DNA of 64,000 nt from contig JBALXI010000009.1 of assembly GCA_036960605.1 (NCBI GenBank), positions 62,001 through 126,000 on the forward strand, in the 5' to 3' direction. Both the position numbers and the translations under genes were made by a program. Under the pieces are notes generated by a model. It was not told the origin of the DNA. It ran no database searches and saw only the letters and a program-made list of their open reading frames with translations. The stretch comes from Oleispira sp036960605 (GTDB lineage Bacteria; Pseudomonadota; Gammaproteobacteria; Pseudomonadales; Oceanobacteraceae). Of the stretch, positions 16,594 through 25,731 are shown piece by piece (within the stretch, counting starts at the first letter, position 1; each line of letters begins with the position of its first letter).

Positions 16594-16664
16594 CTGCTAA
16601 ATACATTTAAACAGTATGGCCAAGCAGGCCGTACTGAAGAATAAATAAAAATTAAGGAATTATC

Positions 16665-17159
16665 ATGGCTGAACAAGAACAAGCAAAAGAGCAGGCACAA
16701 GCACAAGACCAGGGTCAATTTTCATTACAGCGTTTTTACGTTAAAGACTCTTCGTTCGAATCTCCAAATGCTCCAGAGTCTTTCCAGAAGCAGTGGAAGC
16801 CAGAAGTTAAGTTAGATTTGAACAGCCGCTCACGCAAGTTATCTGACGATACCTATGAAGTAGACGTTAAAGTAACGGCTACGGCAGAAAACGATGGCGA
16901 AACAGCGTTCTTGGTTGAAGTGGTTCTTGGTGGTATTTTCCATATTAAAGGAATCGAAGGCGAACAGCTTAAGCACATGCTAGGTGCTTTCTGCCCTAAC
17001 ATCTTGTTCCCATATGTTCGTGAAACAATCGACCAGTTAGTGGTTAAAGGTAGCTTCCCTGCCTTGATGCTAGCGCCGATTAACTTCGAAGCCTTGTTCC
17101 AGCAGTCTCAAGCTCAGCAAGCTGCAGCAGTTGCACAGCCTGAAGAAACTGTTCAGTAA
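16665..17159 (+). CDS. secB: Protein-export chaperone SecB
   Basis: A 164-residue tetrameric cytoplasmic chaperone that keeps preproteins unfolded and hands them to SecA. Seen: FSLQRFYVKDSSFESPNAP, YEVDVKVTATAE, FLVEVVLGGIFHIKG, LGAFCPNILFPYVRE and FPALMLAPINFEALF. The N-terminus is Gln/Glu-rich. AAGGAA precedes the ATG. A terminator follows, so it probably ends the rhodanese-secB unit. Confidence 0.97.
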   Translation: MAEQEQAKEQAQAQDQGQFSLQRFYVKDSSFESPNAPESFQKQWKPEVKLDLNSRSRKLSDDTYEVDVKVTATAENDGETAFLVEVVLGGIFHIKGIEGEQLKHMLGAFCPNILFPYVRETIDQLVVKGSFPALMLAPINFEALFQQSQAQQAAAVAQPEETVQ

Positions 17160-17185
17160 TACGTTACGCATAGTTTTTTAAGAAG

Positions 17186-17218
17186 GCCGCCAATATGAAA
17201 GTATTAGGCGGCTTTTTT
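17186..17218 (+). terminator. Terminator behind secB
   Basis: GCCGCC (17186-17191) pairs with GGCGGC (17207-17212) followed by TTTTTT, 27 bases after the secB stop. Confidence 0.85.
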
Positions 17219-17518
17219 GTGCCTGTATTTTAATAAGTGTATTAATCTTACAAAGCCGTTCTGGTGGCAAACTATCACTGTATATTAAAAACTAGTTGGC
17301 TATGACGTAGCACTTAAATTCAAAATTTAAATCTAGTGATTAAAATTCGATTTGACTTAGTGCGATGATGTTAGCTCTCGTTATTAGAGGGCTAAGGAAA
17401 GATAGGTGATGTGGGAGCTTGTTGAAATACTCTATCATTTAAAATGAATAGCCGGATGACTTGCGTGTTTGTAATTTGATCGTTGTGATATTGAGTTGAT
17501 AGTTGAGCTGGATAAACA
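17219..17518. other. Gene-free AT-rich stretch between secB and the lipoprotein gene
   Basis: About 300 bases between two terminators. No frame longer than about 30 codons with a start signal is seen, and I recognise no RNA, repeat or mobile-element end in it. Confidence 0.5.
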
Positions 17519-17522
17519 AAAA

Positions 17523-17552
17523 AACCAGAGCCTATCAATTTAGGCTCTGGTT
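17523..17552 (-). terminator. Bidirectional terminator behind the lipoprotein gene
   Basis: AACCAGAGCCTA (17523-17534) and TAGGCTCTGGTT (17541-17552) form a perfect 12-base-pair stem with a 6-base loop. T-runs lie on both strands, and the lipoprotein stop is at 17595. Confidence 0.9.
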
Positions 17553-17594
17553 TTTATTTTTTTAATATCTGTAAAAGAATATTAAAATACAGCT

Positions 17595-18821
17595 TTAGTT
17601 GAAATCAGCTGTTGCTCTTACTGTAGCAACTGGGTTGTTTCCTGTTTCTTCGACTAAACCAAATACATCAAAAACAACGGCGTTATCACTTGCATCGTTA
17701 ATACGAACGAAAACATTCGTGAAGTTAACCATTAAGCCATTATCAGCAGTCGTGCCATTAGTACCATTATAATTAACCGGAGCAGCGGCAGCAGCGAATT
17801 GAGGCGTTAAAGTTAGCGTCAGACCATCTGTCGACAATACAGCGGCAACACTTGAGTTAGGGAATGATGTTGCATTTAATGCAGCAGTTGTTGCACTGGT
17901 AAGGTTTGCACCAATAGCCGTTTCATCTACTAGAGAAACTGCACGGCTGAAAGTTAGCGTTAGTACGCCGCCAGCAGTCACTGAATTGGTATCTAGGTTA
18001 GTTAAGCTTGTTACATATAAACCGTTCTTAGCAGCAGCGCTAGGTACTGAATCTGTCATCGGAATATTCACGATATTTGGAGTTGTGCCAACAACAAAGA
18101 CTGAAGCCGTTGGTAAAGCTAGCTGGGTATTTTCATGAATTGTCGGTAAAACAGAAATATTATATTGGCCACCCAATACTAGGTTAGCAGCAGCGAATGT
18201 CGCAATACCAGCAGCATCAGTAACAACTGTTTGAGCGCCTTGGAAACCATTTTGTGCAGGAAACAATGTATTGCTAACATCTGTGGTTGGAGCATTCGAA
18301 ACTGTTTGAGGATTCAATAAAACCGTTGCATTGGCAACAGGTTCGCTATTGTAAGTAACATTTACCTTAACATCGTTGGCAAAAGAACCTATAGGGTACA
18401 TATAAATGTTACCAACACGGTTAGCATTATTATCTTGCAGGCTACCAGTAGTCGTAACATTAAAAGCGAATGTCGCTTCAAATGGCTGGAAGCCATCAAC
18501 CGAACTTACGATACGATAAGTAATGTTGCCGCCGTTAGAAGATGTTGGAATATTTCCAATAGAATAATCACCAGCGAAATCAGCAGAGCCTCTTCTTACA
18601 TTGGCATTACGGTAATTGCTACCTTGAACCAAAGTAACTTTTAATGATTCATCAGTAATACGTGTACCATCAATGGCATTAAATATAGACCCTTGTAAGG
18701 TAGTCTGAATATTGTGGTAGTTCTGTGATGCAGATTGGTTAGTCGTAGTATCGTCACCACCACAGGCTGCAAGTAAAGATACGGCGCTAAATAGAACCGC
18801 TGATTTGATGATTGTTTTCAT
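17595..18821 (-). CDS. Hypothetical surface lipoprotein with Ig-like repeats
   Basis: 408 residues. A lipoprotein signal peptide is clear: MKTIIKSAVLFSAVSLLAAC, with lipidated Cys20 followed by Gly-Gly-Asp-Asp, which should allow export to the outer membrane. The rest is Thr/Asn/Ala-rich and beta-like. An N-terminal carboxypeptidase-regulatory-like segment (LQGSIFNAIDGTRITDESLKV) is followed by a second Ig-like part (VKVNVTYNSEPVANATVLLNP). A C-terminal SbsA-type Ig-like domain (GGVLTLTFSRAVSL...LTLTLTPQF) ends the protein. No catalytic motif is seen. It is divergent from the large calcium-repeat protein, with 225 bases between the two starts, so the two may share control. Function unknown; a cell-surface or adhesion role is only inferred. 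Confidence 0.75.
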   Translation of the reverse strand: MKTIIKSAVLFSAVSLLAACGGDDTTTNQSASQNYHNIQTTLQGSIFNAIDGTRITDESLKVTLVQGSNYRNANVRRGSADFAGDYSIGNIPTSSNGGNITYRIVSSVDGFQPFEATFAFNVTTTGSLQDNNANRVGNIYMYPIGSFANDVKVNVTYNSEPVANATVLLNPQTVSNAPTTDVSNTLFPAQNGFQGAQTVVTDAAGIATFAAANLVLGGQYNISVLPTIHENTQLALPTASVFVVGTTPNIVNIPMTDSVPSAAAKNGLYVTSLTNLDTNSVTAGGVLTLTFSRAVSLVDETAIGANLTSATTAALNATSFPNSSVAAVLSTDGLTLTLTPQFAAAAAPVNYNGTNGTTADNGLMVNFTNVFVRINDASDNAVVFDVFGLVEETGNNPVATVRATADFN

Positions 18822-19045
18822 GCTTTCATTCCATGTTTTTATTGAGAAAATCCAATTTTAGATAACATACTTAACGTAAGGCCTACTATCTATGGGGCTA
18901 AAATAAAGACTTGCAGGGCTAGGGTCAACTGAGATTTCCAAAGATAGTGATAAAGCATTACTTGTTGTATTTTTTGTTTTATTTTTTTGCCTTACTCAAC
19001 CTTTTTCGTTATTTTGTACAAAAATTCACCATCAAGGAAGCTCTC

Positions 19046-22000
19046 ATGTTAAGGCGAACAGGACATTCACCCTCAGCTCAATTAACTTTTTTATTACTGG
19101 TAATATTAAATTCCGTCTCAGCTAGCGCGTTGGTCGAGGTGCAAGAACAAGAGCCCAATAATACAATTGAGCAGGCTCAACTTATTTATCCAAATGCTTT
19201 CAACTTATCGGCATCGAAAGATATTGCTAATGCACACTACCTTCCTCATGTAACTATTAATGGCGACAAGCCCAGTAGTTATGATTATTTTCGGATTTCT
19301 GTTCCAGCAGGAAGCACCTATATCTTTGATGTGGATTATGGCAGAAATGCTGGAGGCTCGTTCGATAGTTATTTAGCCTTGTATGATGTTCAAGGCAATG
19401 AATTAGATTCCGATGATGATTCAGGCGTAAATGAAGGCGCTGGCGGCAGTATTCATAGCTATGATTCTTATCTTGTTTATACCTTTGATACGGGTGGCGA
19501 TTATGTAATTAGAGTCGGTGCTTGCTGTGGTGAATCCCCTATTCCAAGTCACGGAACTTATAAATTACAGATAAGCCAAAGTATTGATGCAGACCAGGAT
19601 GGCATGGATGACCGCTGGGAGTTACTGCATGGTTTAAATCCTGGAATAGACGACGCAGACGCTGATGCTGATGGTGATGGCTGGTCAAACGAAGAAGAAT
19701 ATAACAATGGTGGTGATCCTCAAATTGCAGATCGGGATAATGATGGCTTACCTGATAATCGAGAGCAGCAACTTGGTACTAACCCTGATGATAGCGATTC
19801 TGATAATGATGGCATGCCTGATGGTTGGGAGGTTGAATTTGGTTTTAATCCTCTAGTCGCAGATGGAAATTTGGATACCGACGGTGATAGCTGGACTAAC
19901 GAACAAGAGTACGAGAATGGTAGTAATCCATTAGTTGCTGATCGTGATAATGATGGCTTACCAGATACTATGGATACGGATGATGATAATGATGGTCTTT
20001 CTGATAATGAAGAACGCTCATTAGGAACCGATCCTCTTCGTGCAGATAGTGACGGTGATGGTTGGAATGATGCTTTTGAAGTAGAGCAGCAATTAAACCC
20101 TCTGATTAATGATCGCAATCTAGACCCAGATTTCGATGGCTTAGAAAATGAAGATGAAATTAATCATGGCTCGAGCCCTATTAACCCAGATACCGATGCA
20201 GATGGTTTAAGCGATGGCGTCGAAGTTAATGATTACGATACTAATCCAGCACTAGCGGATACTGATCAAGATGGCCTAAATGACCGTGAAGAAATTGCGG
20301 TTTATGACCTCGATCCAACGAACCGAGACAGTGATAATGATGGCATGTCTGACGGCTGGGAAGTGCAATACGGGCTTGATCCAAAACTGTCTACTGATGA
20401 TCGACTAGACCGTGATGGTGATGGTTGGTTAAACCTGCAAGAATTTCAACGTAATTCTAACCCTACAAGTTCAGCTGCAGTACCTGATACTCGTATGGCG
20501 AGCATTTATTCCATTAACAATACAGACCAGCTAGTAATACTAGATCTTCAAGGTGACAATTACACCGTTGTTGGGCATCTGGGGAATAACGATGACTATA
20601 CTGGGCTAGCAATTAATCCTATTGATGATCAGCTCTATGCGGTTGGAGGTGATGATGAGGCTTTTTATCGTGTGAATAAAGACACAGGTCAAGCAACCTT
20701 TATTGGTTATCTAGCGGGTGTTGACGATGAATATTATGGCTTATCATTTGATGATGCGGGAAATTTATACCTTGTCGATGGTGACTTTTTATATTCTGTT
20801 AACCTTGAGACGGGTGCCGTCACGATGATTGCAGGTGGAGAATATGGCAGTGGCTTAGCTTGGCATCAGGGAGCGATGTACAGTATTTCACGAGATAACT
20901 CAGATTTAGGTCCTAGGCGCGCTCGCAGAAATGGAGTTCTCAATCGAATAGATCTACAAACGGGTGCGATTGATGTTGTTGGTAGTTTAGACGTTGGCCT
21001 AAGCGACCAAGCTGGGTTAACGTCTACTGGCAATCAACTGATTGGCTTCAGCGAAAGTACTGAAGAGATATTGTCGATTAATCCAATGACAGGGCTTGCC
21101 TCTGTTTTATATGAAGTTACTGAAAACATTGAATCATTAGCTTTTGCTGGTTTTAAGGCGGGCTCAGATAATGATGGCATGGGTGATGAGTGGGAAGTGG
21201 AAAACCAACTAGATCCTTCGAATCCAGGAGATGCTTTTGCTGATAACGATCGAGATGGCTTAATTAACTTGCAAGAATTCTTAAATCATACCGATCCGAA
21301 TAATCCGGACTCTGATAATGATGGCCTAAATGATGGCGAAGAATTTTTCATTTATCGTACAGGTTTAGATGATAGCGATTCAGATAATGATTCATTACCT
21401 GATGGCTGGGAAGTAAGTAATGGCTTAAATCCATTAAGCTACAGTCGTGATAATGATCCCGACGGAGATCATTTATCGAACCTACAAGAATACAACCTTA
21501 ATACTTTACCCAATAATAGTGACACGGATAACGATGGCTTAAGTGATTACCATGAGTGGAATAGCTATGGTACTAATCCCACACTGGCTGATAGTGATGG
21601 CGACAAAATGCCTGATGGCTGGGAAGTTGAACATTCTTTAAATTGGAATTCGGATGATGGCGACGGTGATCGTGATAATGATAACCTTAGCAACCTAACG
21701 GAGTATCGTCTTAATACGGATCCTAATGAAAAAGACAGCGATGGCGACGGCCTAGAAGATGATGTTGAGGTTAATGTTCATGGTACCAATCCAGCGGTAG
21801 CAGATTCTGATCATGATGGTTTGAACGATCGAGAAGAGATTAATATTTATCGTACGGATCCTAAGTTAGCCGATAGTGATAGCGATGGAATGCATGACGG
21901 CTGGGAAGTGGATGAAGATCTAAATCCGCTAGTGGCCGATGCAGAAGGTGATACTGATGGTGACGGTTTATCGAACCTAGAAGAATTCAACCGTGGATCA

Positions 22001-23179
22001 AGCCCTTCATCTACAGATACTGATGGTGACGGTATTGCTGACGGAAATGATAGCGATAACGAAACAGATAATGGTGTTCCAGTATTAACGAAAGTGCCAG
22101 TTGAGTTTTCTATGTCGGCGGATGCACTTGATTATCAGCGTGGCATGATAATTATTGATAATGCTTACCGTGCTAGCTTTAGCGCAACGGATGAAGTGGA
22201 TTCGGCACTTGAATACAGGGCTCGTATCGGTGGCCAGGTCGTCGCAATGAACGCTGATGATGAGCTGCTCTTACCAACAGGACGTAATGTTGTGAGCTGG
22301 ACTGCGGTCGATAGCGCAGGCAATGAGAGTAATGTGATGGAGCAAGTCATTAATGTTTATCCTCGCATTTCGTTTACTCAACGCAGTTCAATGACTGGTG
22401 AAGCGAGTTCAGCTGAAATTGAAGTCCAAATGAGTGGGCCTTCACCTGAATATCCTGTGGTTATTGAAATCGATATTAATACAGAGCGTACTGATATTTC
22501 TCAAATGGATGTTGATACTGCCTTTGATATTCTGAGCATTAAGACAGTCACAATTGATGTGGGTGAAGATGCTTCGGCTCCGAATACCTCTATTACTTTA
22601 ACGGTACCTGTATTAGCCGATAGTGAAGAAGAAACGGATGAGACTTTAGTCTTTGATCTGCTGGGGGCTGTTGTTGCTCAAGACGAAACGAATTGGTTTG
22701 TAGTTGATGGTGCCAATGATGAGCATGAATTAACGATTACTGAACGTAATCTTGCACCTGTTGTTACTCTGCTCGTGAGCCAAGGTGGGAATGAAGTGGA
22801 AGCGATTGATCCGAGCGCTGGCGAGGTCACGATTAACGCCGTGATTCGTGATCCTAATGGTACAGACACTCATACAGTTGTTTGGGAATTAGTGAGCTTG
22901 GATGTAAGCAGTGAATCAAGTACCCAAAATATAGTGGTATTTGATCCGGCTAACATTCCAACAGGTCGTTATTTGGTTGCTGCGGTAGTAACGGATGATG
23001 GTGAAAGCTCATTAACGACGACAGGAGATATTGTATTGGAAGTAACTGCGCTGAATGTAGACCCAAGCCCAGAGACTCCTACAGACTCAAGTAGTAAGTC
23101 TTCGGGTGGTGCTATGCCGTGGATGTTTATCCTCGTGATGATGATATTTTCTTATGGCAGACGTCGTCACGCGATTTGA
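19046..23179 (+). CDS. Giant secreted thrombospondin type 3 repeat protein with GlyGly-CTERM tail
   Basis: 1377 residues from the ATG at 19046, which has AAGGAAG 5 bases upstream and opens a normal signal peptide ending SVSASA; an in-frame ATG at 18947 is rejected. Order seen: pre-peptidase C-terminal-like domain (about 30-185, EQEPNNTIEQAQL and YDYFRISVPAGSTYIFDVDYG), a first run of calcium-binding TSP3 repeats (D-x-D-x-D-G-x-x-D; about 188-480), and a propeller-like segment (about 485-715, with YTGLAINPIDDQLYAV and similar). A second TSP3 run (about 715-1010), a HYR/Calx-beta-like part and an Ig-like domain follow. The C-terminal SSGGAMPWMFILVMMIFS-YGRRRH is a GlyGly-CTERM signal, which is cut by rhombosortase on type II-secreted proteins. 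No rhombosortase gene is visible here. Confidence 0.85.
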   Translation: MLRRTGHSPSAQLTFLLLVILNSVSASALVEVQEQEPNNTIEQAQLIYPNAFNLSASKDIANAHYLPHVTINGDKPSSYDYFRISVPAGSTYIFDVDYGRNAGGSFDSYLALYDVQGNELDSDDDSGVNEGAGGSIHSYDSYLVYTFDTGGDYVIRVGACCGESPIPSHGTYKLQISQSIDADQDGMDDRWELLHGLNPGIDDADADADGDGWSNEEEYNNGGDPQIADRDNDGLPDNREQQLGTNPDDSDSDNDGMPDGWEVEFGFNPLVADGNLDTDGDSWTNEQEYENGSNPLVADRDNDGLPDTMDTDDDNDGLSDNEERSLGTDPLRADSDGDGWNDAFEVEQQLNPLINDRNLDPDFDGLENEDEINHGSSPINPDTDADGLSDGVEVNDYDTNPALADTDQDGLNDREEIAVYDLDPTNRDSDNDGMSDGWEVQYGLDPKLSTDDRLDRDGDGWLNLQEFQRNSNPTSSAAVPDTRMASIYSINNTDQLVILDLQGDNYTVVGHLGNNDDYTGLAINPIDDQLYAVGGDDEAFYRVNKDTGQATFIGYLAGVDDEYYGLSFDDAGNLYLVDGDFLYSVNLETGAVTMIAGGEYGSGLAWHQGAMYSISRDNSDLGPRRARRNGVLNRIDLQTGAIDVVGSLDVGLSDQAGLTSTGNQLIGFSESTEEILSINPMTGLASVLYEVTENIESLAFAGFKAGSDNDGMGDEWEVENQLDPSNPGDAFADNDRDGLINLQEFLNHTDPNNPDSDNDGLNDGEEFFIYRTGLDDSDSDNDSLPDGWEVSNGLNPLSYSRDNDPDGDHLSNLQEYNLNTLPNNSDTDNDGLSDYHEWNSYGTNPTLADSDGDKMPDGWEVEHSLNWNSDDGDGDRDNDNLSNLTEYRLNTDPNEKDSDGDGLEDDVEVNVHGTNPAVADSDHDGLNDREEINIYRTDPKLADSDSDGMHDGWEVDEDLNPLVADAEGDTDGDGLSNLEEFNRGSSPSSTDTDGDGIADGNDSDNETDNGVPVLTKVPVEFSMSADALDYQRGMIIIDNAYRASFSATDEVDSALEYRARIGGQVVAMNADDELLLPTGRNVVSWTAVDSAGNESNVMEQVINVYPRISFTQRSSMTGEASSAEIEVQMSGPSPEYPVVIEIDINTERTDISQMDVDTAFDILSIKTVTIDVGEDASAPNTSITLTVPVLADSEEETDETLVFDLLGAVVAQDETNWFVVDGANDEHELTITERNLAPVVTLLVSQGGNEVEAIDPSAGEVTINAVIRDPNGTDTHTVVWELVSLDVSSESSTQNIVVFDPANIPTGRYLVAAVVTDDGESSLTTTGDIVLEVTALNVDPSPETPTDSSSKSSGGAMPWMFILVMMIFSYGRRRHAI

Positions 23180-23214
23180 TAAGCTCACTCATTAAGTCGG
23201 GCTAGAGTGATTTG

Positions 23215-23272
23215 AAAGCCGGATCGCTTCTCTTTTAATAGATAAAATTTAAGAGAGGAGTGATCCGGCTTT
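23215..23272 (+). terminator. Bidirectional terminator between the TSP3 gene and trmL
   Basis: AAAGCCGGATC (23215-23225) pairs with GATCCGGCTTT (23262-23272), with an inner stem CTTCTCTTTTAA/TTAAGAGAGGAG and a T-run to 23275. It serves both convergent genes. Confidence 0.85.
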
Positions 23273-23295
23273 TTTGTGTCTGTTATTTAGACTTT

Positions 23296-23760
23296 TTAGA
23301 TACCACCGGCATAATCATTTTGACGCCACGCCTCAAAAATCATCACCGCAACCGTATTCGACAAATTCATACTGCGGCTGCTCTCCATCATCGGTAGGCG
23401 AAGCCATTGTTCAAACGGCACTTGCTCGCGAATATCTTCTGGCAGGCCTCGAGTTTCAGGGCCAAACATCAAAAAATCACCTTCTTTAAACTGCGTTTCT
23501 GAGTGCGTTTTTTTGCCCTTGGTAGTAAGCGCATACATAGTTTTAGGCTGCTCTTTCTCTAAGAAGTCAGCGTAATTCTCATGAATACGGACTCTGGCCC
23601 ATTCGTGATAATCCAAGCCCGCACGGCGTAGTGCTTTCTCTTCCATATCAAAGCCAAGTGGCTTAATCAGATGAAGCTGGCAGCCGGTATTGGCACATAA
23701 ACGAATAATGTTGCCAGTATTCGGTGGGATTTCGGGTTCGAATAAAACGATGTTAAACAT
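23296..23760 (-). CDS. trmL: tRNA (cytidine(34)-2'-O)-methyltransferase TrmL
   Basis: A 154-residue SPOUT-fold enzyme that 2'-O-methylates the wobble base of tRNA-Leu. Seen: FNIVLFEPEIPPNTGNIIRL, CQLHLIKPLGFDM, LRRAGLDYHEW, LMFGPETRGLPEDI and the SAM-binding knot SRSMNLSNTVAVMIFEAWRQ. Length is normal for the TrmL subgroup. It is transcribed towards the large calcium-repeat gene and away from the MSHA operon. Confidence 0.96.
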   Translation of the reverse strand: MFNIVLFEPEIPPNTGNIIRLCANTGCQLHLIKPLGFDMEEKALRRAGLDYHEWARVRIHENYADFLEKEQPKTMYALTTKGKKTHSETQFKEGDFLMFGPETRGLPEDIREQVPFEQWLRLPMMESSRSMNLSNTVAVMIFEAWRQNDYAGGI

Positions 23761-23888
23761 GATGACTCCTCAGTATGGGCTGATTATAGGAAGCTGGAGA
23801 TTAATTGGAAGAGAAAGCCTCATATTATTTAGTGAACGGTTAGTAAGTAATTCGTATTAGTTATTAGTGACCAGGTATTCAGCGCATT

Positions 23889-23917
23889 TTGTTATTTCTC
23901 TACTAAACTTTTATCAA
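23889..23917 (+). promoter_or_regulatory. Weak candidate promoter of the MSHA operon
   Basis: TTGTTA (23889-23894), 17-base spacer, TATCAA (23912-23917), about 35 bases before the first msh start. Four of six matches in each box; no better site is seen in the 190-base gap. Confidence 0.35.
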
Positions 23918-23951
23918 TGATCACTTAACTAATAGTTAATAGGAGTGGTGG

Positions 23952-25079
23952 GTGAAATTTCGCTGGCCTTTTAAACAATCTAAGCAAAAGCAATGGCTGG
24001 GTATTAACTTATCCGCCTTAGCCCCCAGTGCCGTTATGTATGGGCAAGAGGGTATTTCTGCCTGTGCGAGTTTTAGCCCGGAAGAAGGGATCGAGGCATT
24101 AGAGTCTTGGTTGAAGAAGAATGCACCACACGGCACATCTGCGGTTCTGGTATTGGCTGATGATGATTATGAGCTGTTATTAGCGGAAGCTCCAAACGTG
24201 CCTGATGAAGAACTCAGTGCGGCAATGGAATTTCGCATTGGTGATCTGCTCGCGCAACCTATCGAAGAGACTGCGATACAGGCCATGCGCTTACCTGACG
24301 ACGCCTATCGTGGACGTATGTCGATGACTCATGTCGTTGCTGCCGCAAATGAAAAAATTAGTCGCTGGGTACGTTGGGCGGAAGAGTTACAGTTAAAGCT
24401 TGAAACGATCACCGTGCCGGAAATGAGTTTATTAAATGTATTGTCGGCTAACTCGATCAGTCAAGGAATTGCGTTATTAGAGCTTGGCCCGAAGCAGGGC
24501 TGCATTCGCATATATCAAGACGGTGCTTTGTATTTAACTCGCCAAGTAGAGGTGGGGATTGATGCGCTGGATTTACAATCAGCTGTTGATGATATTAAGC
24601 CTGTCGAAAGTGATGAGGCGATAGTTGCGGTGAACGAACTGAACTTAGATGAACTGAATGATGAACTGAACCTAGATGAATTAAGCGATGATGATTTAAC
24701 CTCGGCGAGTCTCAATGCAGAGCTGGATTTAGAATTAAATTCTGAGTTAGTTGAAAGTACTTATGTTGGTTTTGCAGCTAAGCCTAAGGTAAATGATCAG
24801 CAAGTTCAGAACTTGATTTTAGAGGTGCAGCGGTCGCTCGATTATTACGAGAGTCAGCTAGGATTAGGCCAAATTACCCAGTTATGGTTAATGGCTGGGA
24901 ATCGCGATCTAGCCGATTTAGTGGACGCAATGCAGCCATTACTTATGGCTAACATCGAGCAGCCGAGTATGGCTGATGCATTAAAGACAAATGCGGGCTT
25001 AGCGATAACGGAAGAGTGTTCAGAATTAAACTGCGTCACCATCGCCTTAGGAGGAGCGCTTGCTTATGAACCCTCTTAA
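23952..25079 (+). CDS. mshI: MSHA biogenesis protein MshI (PilM-like)
   Basis: 375 residues from a GTG with AGGAG 6 bases upstream. It is the cytoplasmic actin-like member of the pilus alignment complex, corresponding to PilM/GspL: LGINLSALAPSAVMYG, LVLADDDYELLLAEAP, the VPDEELSAAMEFRIGDLL segment and VPEMSLLNVL. Between about 215 and 265 there is a highly acidic, internally repetitive insert (repeats of DELN and LDEL, starting near NELNLDELND) just before the conserved AKPKVNDQQVQNLILEVQRSLDYYES. First gene of the operon; its end overlaps mshI2. Confidence 0.9.
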   Translation: MKFRWPFKQSKQKQWLGINLSALAPSAVMYGQEGISACASFSPEEGIEALESWLKKNAPHGTSAVLVLADDDYELLLAEAPNVPDEELSAAMEFRIGDLLAQPIEETAIQAMRLPDDAYRGRMSMTHVVAAANEKISRWVRWAEELQLKLETITVPEMSLLNVLSANSISQGIALLELGPKQGCIRIYQDGALYLTRQVEVGIDALDLQSAVDDIKPVESDEAIVAVNELNLDELNDELNLDELSDDDLTSASLNAELDLELNSELVESTYVGFAAKPKVNDQQVQNLILEVQRSLDYYESQLGLGQITQLWLMAGNRDLADLVDAMQPLLMANIEQPSMADALKTNAGLAITEECSELNCVTIALGGALAYEPS

Positions 25080-25731
25080 ACAAGTCATGGTTAAGCAGCA
25101 GGTTAATTTATATTTACCTCGATTTAAACCCGCACAATTGTCTGCTGCCATGAAGTTGTTGATTAAGTCGATGCTGGCGGTGTTTGCTATCTTGCTGGTG
25201 GCAAGTATTTTACTGGCCTCTACCCGATTGATCTTACAGTCTCAGTTAGATCAGGCGCAGCAAGGTCAGCAAATCTTAAACGACGAATTATCAGCAGTGC
25301 TCTCTAAAATACCTAACATGACTATTGATAAAGCATTACAAGAAAGAATCGAGAGAGAAAAGCAGCTGTTAGGAAAACAGAATCGTGTTATTTCGTTTTT
25401 GCGTCAGGATTCTATTAATGACAGCACAAGTTTTACTCCGCTAGTCGAACAGCTTTCGCAGCAAGCCGTTAAAGGCGTTTGGTTATCAAAATTTGAAATA
25501 ATCAATCAAGGAAAAGATATTCAGCTATTTGGATTTGCTCAGTCTCCCGATAAAGTATCCAAATATTTAACGATGTTAGGAAATCAGGAGGCCTATCAAG
25601 GTCGTGTCTTTAAGCAAATACAGGTGAAGCGAGGGGAGAGAGCGTGGAGTGAGTTCTTTTTATCGACACAAGAGAAAGAGAATGAAATTTCATTGCTGTC
25701 AGCAGAACAAATTTCTGGAGCTCGATTATGA
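25066..25731 (+). CDS. mshI2: MSHA biogenesis protein MshI2 (PilN-like)
   Basis: About 221 residues from the ATG at 25066; a TTG at 25060 lies closer to the AGGAGG site (25049-25054) and is a real alternative. Bitopic inner-membrane protein of the pilus alignment complex: short cytoplasmic start VKQQVNLYLPRFKPAQ (contacts MshI), one transmembrane helix (about 33-55), then a coiled coil and a PilN-like ferredoxin-fold domain (GVWLSKFEIINQGKDIQLFG). It overlaps mshI by 14 bases and mshJ by 4. Confidence 0.85.
   Translation: MNPLKQVMVKQQVNLYLPRFKPAQLSAAMKLLIKSMLAVFAILLVASILLASTRLILQSQLDQAQQGQQILNDELSAVLSKIPNMTIDKALQERIEREKQLLGKQNRVISFLRQDSINDSTSFTPLVEQLSQQAVKGVWLSKFEIINQGKDIQLFGFAQSPDKVSKYLTMLGNQEAYQGRVFKQIQVKRGERAWSEFFLSTQEKENEISLLSAEQISGARL

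Noticed and set aside
19720..20118. Antisense ORF of 132 codons in the calcium-repeat gene
   Set aside because: Its Ser/Arg/Leu-rich translation is just the complement of repeated GAT/GGT codons.
19600..22050. Regular repeats that could be taken for a CRISPR array or minisatellite
   Set aside because: The repeats are coding, vary in sequence and follow the protein periodicity of TSP3 calcium repeats; there are no constant repeats with unique spacers.
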